Shown in pieces: positions 8,964 to 16,632 of a DNA stretch of 64,000 nucleotides (positions are counted from its first letter, which is position 1; each line of letters starts with the position of its first letter). The position numbers were made by a program, and so were the translations under genes. Origin of the DNA: Actinomycetota bacterium. GTDB lineage: Bacteria; Actinomycetota; Actinomycetes; Streptosporangiales; Streptosporangiaceae. The notes beneath the pieces were generated by a model. It was not told where the DNA came from and searched no databases. It saw only the letters and a program-made list of their open reading frames with translations. The stretch spans positions 33,135-97,134 of the forward strand of contig DAHVDE010000044.1 in NCBI GenBank assembly GCA_027313705.1, written 5' to 3'.

Positions 8964-9584
8964 ATGAGCCGAGCCGCAACGACCAGGAATGACCAGGCTG
9001 CGGTAGACAAGTATTTGCTGCCGCGGGAAGTCCGCGTGGCGACCGTGCGCAGGCATCCGGCCGTGCTACTCGGATCGAGCGCTCAGGCCATCGGCGGATT
9101 GCTCGTCGCGGCTGTGCTGTCGACCACGTTCCTGCGGAACGAAACGATCTTCGCGGGAATTGTGTGGGCGCTGTGGGCGGTCTTGCTGATCAGGCTCATC
9201 TGGAAGACTGTCAACTGGGCTGTCGATTACTTCGTGATTACCTCGGAGCGGATCTTGCTGACCTCGGGGATCTTCACCAGGAGCGTCGCGATGATGCCAC
9301 TGAGCAAGGTCACCGACATGAGTTTCCATCGCTCCTTTGCCGGCCGCATGCTCGGGTATGGCGACTTCGTGGTCGAGTCGGCCGGGCAAGACCAGGCGCT
9401 GCGCCGTATTGACCATATTCCGTATCCAGAGCAGCTCTACCTGGTTATTTGCGGAAGAATCTTCAAGGACTCGGCCGGGCAAGACGACGGAACCGGCTTC
9501 GTGGCAGAAACCGGGGAATTTGACACCGAAGGCGACGATACGTTCGTTCTTGACGGATCTGATTCGTCTGACGACGAACTCTGA
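8964..9584 (+). CDS. PH domain-containing membrane protein (bPH2/YdbS-like)
   Basis: 206 residues. Two hydrophobic segments at ~32-50 and ~57-75 (AIGGLLVAAVLSTTF, IVWALWAVLLIRLIW) are followed by a bacterial pleckstrin-homology module: YFVITSERILLTSGIFTRSV, then PLSKVTDMSF and GYGDFVVESAG. This is the usual order of membrane-flanked bPH2 proteins. The acidic C-terminal tail (DTEGDDTFVLDGSDSSDDEL) is unstructured. It follows the 52-residue membrane peptide. The function of such proteins in actinobacteria is unknown. Confidence 0.85.
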   Translation: MSRAATTRNDQAAVDKYLLPREVRVATVRRHPAVLLGSSAQAIGGLLVAAVLSTTFLRNETIFAGIVWALWAVLLIRLIWKTVNWAVDYFVITSERILLTSGIFTRSVAMMPLSKVTDMSFHRSFAGRMLGYGDFVVESAGQDQALRRIDHIPYPEQLYLVICGRIFKDSAGQDDGTGFVAETGEFDTEGDDTFVLDGSDSSDDEL

Positions 9585-9628
9585 CTCCACGTCTGCCCTC
9601 TTGAGTCCCCGCCGTTCAAAGTGGAGTC
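9583..9628. terminator. Possible terminator: inverted repeat after PH-domain gene
   Basis: GACTCCAC (9583-9590), overlapping the stop codon, is repeated in inverse as GTGGAGTC (9621-9628) with a 30-base loop. There is no T-run. The position right after a gene suggests a termination or mRNA-stability element. Confidence 0.35.
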
Positions 9629-9659
9629 CTGAGGGCTGATTCCGGGAGGCGATGAGGCC

Positions 9660-10025
9660 ATGTCCAGTACGACTGAAGTGCGAGTCCGCCGGATCTACGA
9701 AACACCTTCGCCCGATGACGGCAAACGAGTTCTGGTCGACCGGCTATGGCCGCGCGGCGTCTCGAAACAGGCCGCTCAACTCGACGAGTGGGCCAAGACG
9801 GTCGCCCCGTCTGACGAGTTGCGCCGCTGGTACGGGCACGATCCGGCCAAGTTCGCCGAGTTCAAGCGCCGGTACGCCAGCGAACTTGCCGACACTGACC
9901 ACGAAGAAGCCTGGCACCATCTGGTGACCGATGCGGCTCAAGGTGTTATCACCTTGCTCACGGCGACGAAAGATCTTGACCGCAGCGAAGCCGCGGTCCT
10001 AGCGGAACGGCTGGCAGCCCGATGA
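9660..10025 (+). CDS. DUF488 family protein
   Basis: 121 residues. The typical DUF488 opening is present (VRRIYETPSPDDGKRVLVDR followed by LWPRGVSK), then the conserved LDEWAKTVAPSDELRRWYGH segment and a C-terminal LLTATKDLDRSEAAVLAERL. The family is cytoplasmic and of unknown biochemical role. The ATG at 9660 follows GGGAGGCGATGAGG, and the stop overlaps the next start (ATGA), so the pair is coupled. Confidence 0.88.
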   Translation: MSSTTEVRVRRIYETPSPDDGKRVLVDRLWPRGVSKQAAQLDEWAKTVAPSDELRRWYGHDPAKFAEFKRRYASELADTDHEEAWHHLVTDAAQGVITLLTATKDLDRSEAAVLAERLAAR

Positions 10026-10186
10026 CCGACCTCCGACCAGACACGCCACCGGGCAGCCTGGACGACGACCGCCCTGGCGACCCCGCCTGCCTGCTCAGGC
10101 GCGTCTGCCAGCAATGCGGCTCAGTGGCCGACACCGACCCGCCGACCACGTGCCCGACCTGTCACGCGGACATGCCGGCAGATTAG
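10022..10186 (+). CDS. Small zinc-ribbon protein (54 aa)
   Basis: The ATG at 10022 overlaps the DUF488 stop and the TAG is at 10184-10186. The 54-residue product has two Cys pairs, CQQCG and CPTC, separated by about 13 residues. This is a minimal zinc ribbon after an acidic/proline N-terminus. It ends one base before the tRNA fragment, so it is the last chromosomal gene before the inferred element. Function is unknown. Confidence 0.7.
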   Translation: MTDLRPDTPPGSLDDDRPGDPACLLRRVCQQCGSVADTDPPTTCPTCHADMPAD

Positions 10187-10187
10187 C

Positions 10188-10253
10188 GGAGGCTCGGGGA
10201 TTTGAACCCCGGATGGGCGCGAACCCAGACCGCATTAGCAGTCCGGTTCGCCG
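10188..10253 (-). other. Attachment-site junction: 3' half of tRNA-Ser(GCT)
   Basis: Reading the minus strand, a serine-tRNA 3' half is present. It has an anticodon loop with GCT (10239-10237), the 3' anticodon stem TGCGG, a long variable arm, the T arm CCGGG-GTTCAAAT-CCCCG, and the 3' acceptor AGCCTCC (10194-10188) with no encoded CCA. No matching 5' acceptor GGAGGCT or D arm lies to the right: sequence past ~10245 is unrelated, and the would-be anticodon stem (CCGGA against TGCGG) carries a mismatch. This is what a tyrosine recombinase leaves at one end after integrating in the 3' half of a tRNA gene. The exact core edge is uncertain by several bases. Confidence 0.8.
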
Positions 10254-10263
10254 CGTTCCGGAT

Positions 10264-10378
10264 GGTGCCGGGGGCACCCAGATTCTGTCGTTCTTGCAGG
10301 TCAACGCATTGTATGCGTTCCGGTCGATGTCGGTTACTGCCGATCGGTAGCGGTCTGTTCGTGCGCATTTCGTGCGCA
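10264..10378. promoter_or_regulatory. Cluster of inverted repeats beside the attachment site
   Basis: Between the tRNA fragment and the integrase stop are GGTGCC-GGG-GGCACC (10264-10278), AACGCAT-TGT-ATGCGTT (10303-10319) and a repeated CGTGCGCA (10360-10367, 10371-10378). Candidate roles are integrase or excisionase arm sites, or a terminator for the integrase transcript. Confidence 0.5.
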
Positions 10379-10388
10379 CAGGCTGGCC

Positions 10389-11858
10389 TCATGATGCCGC
10401 CTTCCGGGTCCTTGGCACCACGGCCGCGCGTGCCTCAGCGGCTTCTCTTGCGATCTCGGGGAAGAGATTGACGTAGACGTCGTCGGTGAAGCTGGTGCGG
10501 CTGTGTCCTAGTAGGTCGCTGATGATCTTCGTGTCGTGGCCGGCGGCCTTGCTCAGGCTGGCCGCGCCGTGCCTCAGATCGTGGAACCGGATAGCCGGGA
10601 GACCGCACCGGTACGCGAGCGACTCGAACCGGACTGACACCCACTGCGGCGATAGGGGCGTGCCGTCCTCTTTGGTGAAGACCAGGCCCTTGTCGGTCCA
10701 GCCTGGGCCCCATGCGAGCTGTTCGGCGGCCTGGTGCTTTCGCCAGGCCCGGAGGATGGCGATCGTCAGGGCATCCAGCGGGACGACCCGGTCGCCGGGC
10801 CTGCTCTTCGGGTCGTCGGGGTCGTCTTCCTCATCCGCGCGGGTTTCCCGGATGTAGATGACACCTTCGTCTAGGTCTACCTCGGCCCAGGCGAGCCAGA
10901 TGACCTCGGACCGCCGCAACCCGGCGAAAGCAACCAGGTGGAACAGCGCGTACAGTCGCTCGCCCTCGATGAAGTCGAGAAAGCGCCCGGTGTGCACGGG
11001 CAGCCACACCATCACCGGCGACGGGCGCGGTGTCGACTGCCACACTTCCAGGCCCGTCGGCCGCCGTTTCCTCGTCCGCTGCCGCTCTTCCTTGGCTTCG
11101 GCCAGCCTCTTTTCGTAGCTGGCGCGCCACTTCGCCTCGCGCGCGACGGTCCATAGCCGCGGTCTCGGCATCTGCTTGATCCGCGGCAGCTTGACCGAGT
11201 CGAGCGGGTTAAAGCTGATCTTCCTCGGCACGGCGTCGTTGAGCGCAACGCTCAGGACGGCCATGACGCGCCTTATCCGGGCTGGCGACAGTGGGCGGGT
11301 TGACTTCTTGTGCCGCTTCTCGCCGGGCGGCAGGTCCCGGCGCTCGTCGTCCGCGCGCGCTTCGATCAGGCGGCGGAACATCTCAGACGGGCGCTCAGCC
11401 AGCTCGGGTGCCGGGCGGTTGATCTTCAGCATCTCCCGGACGAGCTGCTGGATGTGGTGGTCACGAAGGTCCACCAAGCGCAGGTGACCTAGGGCGGGCT
11501 TGAAGTAGAGGAGCACCGCTTCGGCGTAGGAGTCGTAAGTTCTCGGCTTCAGCTCCAGCTTCTTGGCCTCCAGCCAATTGTCCAGGTAGCCGCCGACGAG
11601 GATTGAGCGATCCTGAACGAGTCCGCCGCCGCCGACTCGCGCAAGCTCGGTCACCAGGCCCTGCTGCGCCGCGTCCTCGGTGTCAAACGGGCCGACAATC
11701 GGCTGGCGCCGCTTGCCATCCGGTCCCGGAGGCGCGTCATAGCGGAACCACCAGGCGCCATGGTTGCTCCGTTTCAGCAGCGGGCACTTGCCGTTGCCCA
11801 GGAATCGCCTGGTCTCGGGGTCCCGGCAGCCACATCGCTTGAAGACACTGCCCCGCAC
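10389..11858 (-). CDS. int: Tyrosine recombinase / phage-type integrase
   Basis: 489 residues from a GTG at 11858, preceded by AAGGAGGG. The N-terminus has a Cys-containing arm domain (RCGCRDPET... GKCPLL) seen in actinobacterial integrases. A SAM-like core-binding domain follows (GGYLDNWLEAKK...). The catalytic domain has Arg in AFAGLRRSEV (~315), HxxR in FHDLRHGAASL, His in LLGHSR and the nucleophile Tyr in FTDDVYVNL. It would integrate and excise the element at the adjacent tRNA-Ser(GCT) fragment, 135 bases from its stop codon. Spacing inside the catalytic domain is longer than usual because of a charged insert around residues 245-300. Confidence 0.93.
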   Translation of the reverse strand: MRGSVFKRCGCRDPETRRFLGNGKCPLLKRSNHGAWWFRYDAPPGPDGKRRQPIVGPFDTEDAAQQGLVTELARVGGGGLVQDRSILVGGYLDNWLEAKKLELKPRTYDSYAEAVLLYFKPALGHLRLVDLRDHHIQQLVREMLKINRPAPELAERPSEMFRRLIEARADDERRDLPPGEKRHKKSTRPLSPARIRRVMAVLSVALNDAVPRKISFNPLDSVKLPRIKQMPRPRLWTVAREAKWRASYEKRLAEAKEERQRTRKRRPTGLEVWQSTPRPSPVMVWLPVHTGRFLDFIEGERLYALFHLVAFAGLRRSEVIWLAWAEVDLDEGVIYIRETRADEEDDPDDPKSRPGDRVVPLDALTIAILRAWRKHQAAEQLAWGPGWTDKGLVFTKEDGTPLSPQWVSVRFESLAYRCGLPAIRFHDLRHGAASLSKAAGHDTKIISDLLGHSRTSFTDDVYVNLFPEIAREAAEARAAVVPRTRKAAS

Positions 11859-12052
11859 GGTCACCCTCCTTTCGATCGTTCCGAATGCGCAGGCCATCTG
11901 GGCTCTGGCGCGGTCAGGCCGACTCCAGCCGCTCCCGCGCTGACCGCCTGCCGGTGGCCGCCAGTGCCTGGGCGCTGGCCGGATGCGCCCTTGAATTTCG
12001 ACCCGCCTGTCACTGAGCGCCTCCTCGGAATCGAGATGGTCTGATCAAGTCG

Positions 12053-12119
12053 GGTACCGAATTTCGGTACCTATTCACGGTACCTCAACGTTCAGTTCTT
12101 GGTACCGATCTGCGGTACC
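12053..12119. promoter_or_regulatory. GGTACC iteron/operator array
   Basis: Five GGTACC hexamers start at 12053, 12066, 12079, 12101 and 12114. The first three are 13 bases apart and the last two again 13 apart, with one 22-base gap. Pairs form near-perfect 19-bp palindromes (GGTACCGAA-T-TTCGGTACC, 12053-12071; GGTACCG-ATCTG-CGGTACC, 12101-12119). The array lies in the 331-base divergent spacer between the integrase and the small gene at 12190; I see nothing else in that spacer. It is an operator for a dimeric regulator or an origin-type iteron set. Confidence 0.7.
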
Positions 12120-12189
12120 TGGGCGCGGACGCGGTCCGGCGTGGCAGTCTCAGACCAAGTCCGCGAATCCGAGGTGAAGGGAACACGCC

Positions 12190-12414
12190 ATGCCGCGCCG
12201 ACGTCCGGCAGACACAGACCTGCCGCCGCTCCCGGAGCGAGAGAAGCGCGTGATCCAGGTGAAGATCCGCCTCACCCCGAGCGAAGTCGAGGCACTAGCA
12301 GCTCTCCGCCCGGACCTAGCGGTGCCCGGCATCGTCGCCCAACTCGTGGACGACGTCCTAGCCGGGCGTCATCGGCCGTCATGGGTTGCGCGACCTCATC
12401 GAGAGGGCGAGTGA
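12190..12414 (+). CDS. Small ribbon-helix-helix-like DNA-binding protein
   Basis: 74 residues, ATG after GAGGTGAAGGG. An Arg-rich, Pro-rich start precedes a beta-strand/helix/helix pattern, VIQVKIRLTPSEVEALAALR then VPGIVAQLVDDVLAG. This resembles CopG/Arc-type ribbon-helix-helix proteins that bind repeated or palindromic operators. It is transcribed away from the GGTACC array, which would suit an autoregulator controlling both itself and the divergent integrase. No close family is recognised, so the assignment is structural inference. Confidence 0.6.
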   Translation: MPRRRPADTDLPPLPEREKRVIQVKIRLTPSEVEALAALRPDLAVPGIVAQLVDDVLAGRHRPSWVARPHREGE

Positions 12415-12545
12415 ACTCGGGCCAAACCTCGGCTCAAGTGACCGACCGGGGATCAGCTCGAAACATGACTGGTAGCTGTCACCGAAAGGTGAAACGGCAC
12501 GCCAAGGCAGGCCGTCAATACTTAGCTCCTCCGTGATGCATGCTG

Positions 12546-13745
12546 CTAGATGAACAACTGGGGACGTGGATCGGAACTCGCAGCGAGCACCTCTCCGATT
12601 ATGGACTCCGGCCAGCCTGTCTGGGCTGACAGAGTTGTGACGGTAATGCCCGATTGCCTTGCGGTCGCGACCGCGAGCGCGAGGAGTTGTGGTGATTCCC
12701 CTGCGCCGAGGTTGCCAGGTTCGCTAGTACGCCATCCGCGCATGCTCATGTACCGGATGGCCTGAACGTAGGTGGCCTCGGGCATTACAGCCAGCGTTCG
12801 GGCACGCATTAGGAGTGCTCCGATGGATACGCCCCAGCGGCGTTTGAGGGCCAGTAGCTCACTCCATACTGGTGTGGCAGGCAACTCATGCCGGATGTCG
12901 GCGGCGGGCATGAGAAACGCTGCCGCGAAGCGGTCGGCCTGGTTTTCGATTCCTTTGGTTCCCGCGCCATCTAGCTCGTGCATAACGAGGTGACCTAGTT
13001 CGTGAGCCGCACTGAAGCGCTCGCGGTCGCGCTTCGCCTTGTCGTCGCCGAGGACGATCACAGGCCGTTCGGGGAACGGGACGCTAAAGGCGTCGACGGC
13101 GTGTGTGCCGGCATGATAGCGAGCACACACTATGCCCCGCCGCTCTAGCGTCCTCACCACATCAGGGATCGGCCCACGGGCGATGTTCCATGCATCGCGG
13201 ACCTGCGCCGCGTACTCCTCCGGGATGAGATGGCTGGCGTCCACAGAAGTGGGGTGGCGCGGGATATCTTGCGTCGGCAGCCTGATGGATTCGCTCAGGC
13301 GATCAGCGATGTCGCGGATCAGTTGGGCTAGTGCGAGCGCCCGCCGACGATCGGTCACGCTGATGGAGCGCAACGATCGGAAGAAGCCCTGGTCGCCCGG
13401 GCCGTCAAGGCGCGGGTCGCGGCTGGACGGCGCGGTCCCGGCCGCGAAGAAATGGACTGGGAAGTCCAGTGCCAAGGCCAGGCGCGCCAGAGTCTGGGGC
13501 GACGGGCGGGAGTCGCCCTTCTCGAATTGACTGATAGCCGCTGAAGTAATCCCCGCGTCGAGAGCAACGGCAACCTGGGTCAGCTTGCGCGACTCGCGCG
13601 CCAGTCGCAGCCGCCGTGCGGAGAACAACGCACTGGCCGCGATCGCGGCTTCGAGGCCTGCGGCTTCCGCTGCACCCGAAAGACTCACAGCCGCCTCACG
13701 GGTCACTATCGGCCGCTCGCTGAAGAAAGCCGGGATGTCAGTCAT
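12546..13745 (-). CDS. Xre-family regulator fused to ImmA/IrrE metalloprotease
   Basis: 399 residues. A helix-turn-helix lies at ~43-100 (LRLARESRKLTQVAVALDAG, ITSAAISQFEKGDSRPSPQT). The zinc-protease signature is in SAAHELGHLVMH, with a downstream ENQADRFAAAFLMP segment that completes the ImmA/IrrE (DUF955) site. Such proteins cleave or release repressors of mobile elements in response to DNA damage, or control toxin-antitoxin loci. It is divergent to the CBASS operon and close to the integrase, so it could regulate mobility or defence. An inverted repeat at 13784-13800 lies just upstream of its start. Confidence 0.9.
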   Translation of the reverse strand: MTDIPAFFSERPIVTREAAVSLSGAAEAAGLEAAIAASALFSARRLRLARESRKLTQVAVALDAGITSAAISQFEKGDSRPSPQTLARLALALDFPVHFFAAGTAPSSRDPRLDGPGDQGFFRSLRSISVTDRRRALALAQLIRDIADRLSESIRLPTQDIPRHPTSVDASHLIPEEYAAQVRDAWNIARGPIPDVVRTLERRGIVCARYHAGTHAVDAFSVPFPERPVIVLGDDKAKRDRERFSAAHELGHLVMHELDGAGTKGIENQADRFAAAFLMPAADIRHELPATPVWSELLALKRRWGVSIGALLMRARTLAVMPEATYVQAIRYMSMRGWRTSEPGNLGAGESPQLLALAVATARQSGITVTTLSAQTGWPESIIGEVLAASSDPRPQLFI

Positions 13746-14101
13746 AGGTACTCAAATAAAGCATACGTGCCTAGCTGCGCGGTATGTCAGTACATGACAT
13801 CTTCATATCGTAACACTGAGTTGCCGTCTAGCCGCGTAACGTATCTAGGCCAGTCAGGCTAGCTCAACGGACCGCGAGTTGGCGCCACGCGATCAAGTGT
13901 GGGAGAGTTTTTCTGCGCGAAAATCAAGTTCCGATGCAGGTTCTCGATCGCCGTCCGAGCTCGCCGCACGGTAGTGAAACGCGTAGGCGTGTTCGGCACC
14001 AGAGCCGGCCGCGCACCCAGCACCCGAATAGGGGACATCGTGCGCCTCCACCCAGTACGCGAAGGGCGGCCCGCGCCCGGCAGCGTGACAAGGAGGTACT
14101 G
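13746..14101. promoter_or_regulatory. Divergent promoter region between Xre-ImmA and CBASS
   Basis: 356 bases without a convincing gene. The left part is locally AT-richer than its surroundings (13750-13850). It includes ATGTCA-GTACA-TGACAT at 13784-13800, a perfect 6-bp inverted repeat with a 5-base spacer, placed 39 bases upstream of the Xre-ImmA start; this suits an autoregulatory operator. The strong ribosome site AAGGAGGT for the effector gene is at ~14089. Confidence 0.55.
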
Positions 14102-15280
14102 ATGGCGAACACCAAGCGCACCGGAGGCCGGCGAGCTGACCTGCCCGAGTCAGAACGACGGAAGGTGTGGGTGCGCGCCGGCGGCCGTTGCACCCTGTGC
14201 AAGCGCTACCTGCTGGAGGGTGACCTTACGTGGCAGGAGGTGCCGCTCGGCGAAGGCGCTCATATCGTCGGCCAGAAGAGGAGCGCCCGGTCGCCGCGCG
14301 GCCTCGATCCGCTACCAGACAACGCGCGGGACACCGCGGACAACGTGATGCTTGCGTGCGACACCTGCCATAAGGAGATCGATCATAAGCGAGCGGCGGG
14401 TGTTATGACGGTCGAGGAACTGCACCGCCGCAAGCGAGACCACGAGAACCTGATCAGACACCTGACGGGTCTCCTGCCGGATCAGCGCACCGTAGTCCTG
14501 CGGATGCTGGGCAACGTGCGCGGGAAGACGATCGAGCTGCACCAGGACACGGCGGCGATGACGGTCATCCGCTCCGGCGAGCGATTCCCGGCATTCCCGC
14601 TTTGTTACGACCGACAGGGCGTCGAAATCGACTTGCGGACCCTGCCTGGCGAGGCTGACGGCGGCGCTGCCTATTACGCTGCCGCGCGGGCGCTGATTGA
14701 CGAGGTGTTCGGCCACAAGCTGGCCGAGGGCGTGGTCCGCGATCACATTAGTCATCTCAGCGTGTTTGCCTTCGCCCGCCTCCCGCTCCTGGTCTACCTC
14801 GGTGCCCGGCTAGATGACACCGTCCAGGCCGATATCTATCAACGGCACCGGGCCCGCGAGACCTGGCAGTGGACCGAGGCCAAATCTGCCGTTGATTTCC
14901 AGATCGAAAGGTCCGGATTCGCTGCGGATATCAGCGAAGGCGTTCTTATCCTCAATCTGTCCGGAACCATCCAGCCCGACGAACTCCCCGCTGCGGTGGC
15001 AAGCCTTCCGGTTTGGCGGATCACGCCTGTCGGTATCACGCCTCATCCCGACATCCTGACCAAGCGCGCGGACCTAGACGCCTTCGAGGTGGTGGTCCGG
15101 AGCCTCTTCGCCGAGCTTGAGGCGACCGCGAAGTCAACGAAGGTCCTCCACGTCTTCGCGGCGCTCCCGATAGCCGCCGCCGTGATGCTAGGACGCGCCC
15201 GCGATCCCCAGGTCCATCCGCGCCTCCGCATCTACGACCGCGCCGAGAGCGGCTACGAGCCGGTGCTGGAGGTCAAGTGA
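14102..15280 (+). CDS. cap5: CBASS effector: HNH endonuclease fused to SAVED domain (Cap5-like)
   Basis: 392 residues from the ATG at 14102 behind AAGGAGGT. Residues ~20-95 form an HNH nuclease with zinc-type Cys pairs (CTLC at 30-33, CDTC at 86-89) and the catalytic-type GAHIVG (His54) and DNVMLAC segments. The remaining ~250 residues have the pattern of a SAVED cyclic-oligonucleotide sensor. In CBASS, a nucleotide second messenger binds SAVED and activates the nuclease to degrade DNA, aborting phage infection. The gene overlaps the following CD-NTase (GTGA), as expected for an effector-synthase operon. No Cap2/Cap3 ancillary genes are seen, so this is a short (type I-like) layout. Confidence 0.88.
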   Translation: MANTKRTGGRRADLPESERRKVWVRAGGRCTLCKRYLLEGDLTWQEVPLGEGAHIVGQKRSARSPRGLDPLPDNARDTADNVMLACDTCHKEIDHKRAAGVMTVEELHRRKRDHENLIRHLTGLLPDQRTVVLRMLGNVRGKTIELHQDTAAMTVIRSGERFPAFPLCYDRQGVEIDLRTLPGEADGGAAYYAAARALIDEVFGHKLAEGVVRDHISHLSVFAFARLPLLVYLGARLDDTVQADIYQRHRARETWQWTEAKSAVDFQIERSGFAADISEGVLILNLSGTIQPDELPAAVASLPVWRITPVGITPHPDILTKRADLDAFEVVVRSLFAELEATAKSTKVLHVFAALPIAAAVMLGRARDPQVHPRLRIYDRAESGYEPVLEVK

Positions 15281-16626
15281 AGCTCCTCGGCTACTTCGAC
15301 GGGTTCCTCACCGACGTCGTGAACCTCAACCAGACCAGGCTCGACTTGCTGGATGCCCGGGTTCAGGCCATCGTCAGCTCGCTGGAACGGGACAGCGTCA
15401 TCAAGCCGCTGCTTCAGGGTCACGTGCCACAGGGCTCCTGGGCACACCGAACGATCATCCGGCCAGTCGAGAACCGCGAATTCGACGCCGACTTCCTGCT
15501 GACCTTGACCGAGGTCGAGGGATGGTCGGCCAGCCCGAAGATCTACCTCCAGCAGGTCCGCGCCGCCTTCAGGCGCTCCGCGACCTACGCGGACATGGTC
15601 CGTCGGAAGAACCGATGCGTCCGGATCGGATACTCCGGTGACTGCCACGTGGACGTAGTGCCCCACCTCATCCTCAAGGACGGCCGGCAGGTCATCGTCA
15701 ACTACGCCGAAGACAAGTTCGAGGACACCAACCCGGAGGGCTTCACCGCTTGGATGCGGGAAAAGGACGGCCTCGCGAACGGCAACCTGCGCAAGGTAAT
15801 CCGCCTGATGAAATACATCCGCAACTTCAAGGAGACGTTCTCGATCCCGTCCGTGATCCTGACCACGCTCCTCGGGGAGCGAGTCCAGCCTTTCGATGAA
15901 GCCAACAGGTACAGCGATGTTCCGACGACGTTGCTGAACTTGATGAACGATCTCGACGCGTGGCTGAAGCTCAACCCGGACATGCCACTCCTGGAGGATC
16001 CGAGCTGCCCCGGCACAAGCTTCAACCACCGCTGGACTCAGGCCCGGTATGAGAACTTCGGTAAGTGGACCACCTTCTACGCCGCCCGTATCACTGAGGC
16101 GTACGCCCAGCCGGACAAGGCGGCCAGTCTTGCCACATGGCAGCAGATCTTTGGCCCCGAGTTCACCCAGCCGGTTACCAAGGCGATGGCGACCACGGCC
16201 CTGACGCAGCGATCGGCAATGCCGACCGTTGACCGGGCACCGCTTGAGGAGTTCATCGAGGACAGGGGATACGCATTCGCGGGCGGCTACAAGCTGCGGC
16301 TTGACTGCACGGTGGATCGAAGGCCTGGTTTCCGAGACGGGGCCCATCTCAGGTCGATGCCATGGGTCGACAAGGGCCGAGTCCTCCAGTTCCGCATTAC
16401 GTCCTGTGACGTGCCTCGCCCCTACCAGGTGTGGTGGAAGGTCCGGAACAGCGGCCCCGATGCTGCGTCCGTGCCCGGCGGCTTGCGCGGCCAACTTCTC
16501 GCCGACGACGGTTCAGGCAGCAGAACAGAAACCACGAGATACCGGGGACGGCACTATGTCGAGGCATACATCGTGAAGGCTGGCCAGGTTGTCGCAAGTG
16601 ATCATCATGACGTTGTGATCCGGTGA
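15277..16626 (+). CDS. CBASS CD-NTase with C-terminal AGS-C sensor domain
   Basis: 449 residues. The nucleotidyltransferase (SMODS) core is intact: GS motif QGSWAHRT (G53, S54), metal-binding FDAD (D70, D72) and the third acid in CHVDVVPHL (D126). An OAS1-C-like helical region follows. The last ~125 residues form a beta-rich domain (FRITSCDVPRPYQVWWKVRN, then YRGRHYVEAYIVKAG) matching the AGS-C (adenylate/guanylate/SMODS C-terminal sensor) pattern. It would make the cyclic or linear oligonucleotide that activates the upstream HNH-SAVED effector; the product's identity cannot be read. It lies six bases before a paralogue. Confidence 0.88.
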   Translation: MKLLGYFDGFLTDVVNLNQTRLDLLDARVQAIVSSLERDSVIKPLLQGHVPQGSWAHRTIIRPVENREFDADFLLTLTEVEGWSASPKIYLQQVRAAFRRSATYADMVRRKNRCVRIGYSGDCHVDVVPHLILKDGRQVIVNYAEDKFEDTNPEGFTAWMREKDGLANGNLRKVIRLMKYIRNFKETFSIPSVILTTLLGERVQPFDEANRYSDVPTTLLNLMNDLDAWLKLNPDMPLLEDPSCPGTSFNHRWTQARYENFGKWTTFYAARITEAYAQPDKAASLATWQQIFGPEFTQPVTKAMATTALTQRSAMPTVDRAPLEEFIEDRGYAFAGGYKLRLDCTVDRRPGFRDGAHLRSMPWVDKGRVLQFRITSCDVPRPYQVWWKVRNSGPDAASVPGGLRGQLLADDGSGSRTETTRYRGRHYVEAYIVKAGQVVASDHHDVVIR

Positions 16627-16632
16627 CAGGCT

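Noticed and set aside
10188..10280. Complete tRNA-Ser(GCT)
   Set aside because: No 5' acceptor, no D arm, and a mismatch in the anticodon stem; only the 3' half is present.
12099..12536. Open frame of 145 codons overlapping the small RHH-like gene
   Set aside because: Composition is Arg/Pro/Ser-rich as in out-of-frame high-GC DNA, and it runs through the operator array.
13934..14101. Longer start for the HNH-SAVED effector
   Set aside because: The extension is Arg-rich with no domain, while the ATG at 14102 has a strong AAGGAGGT.
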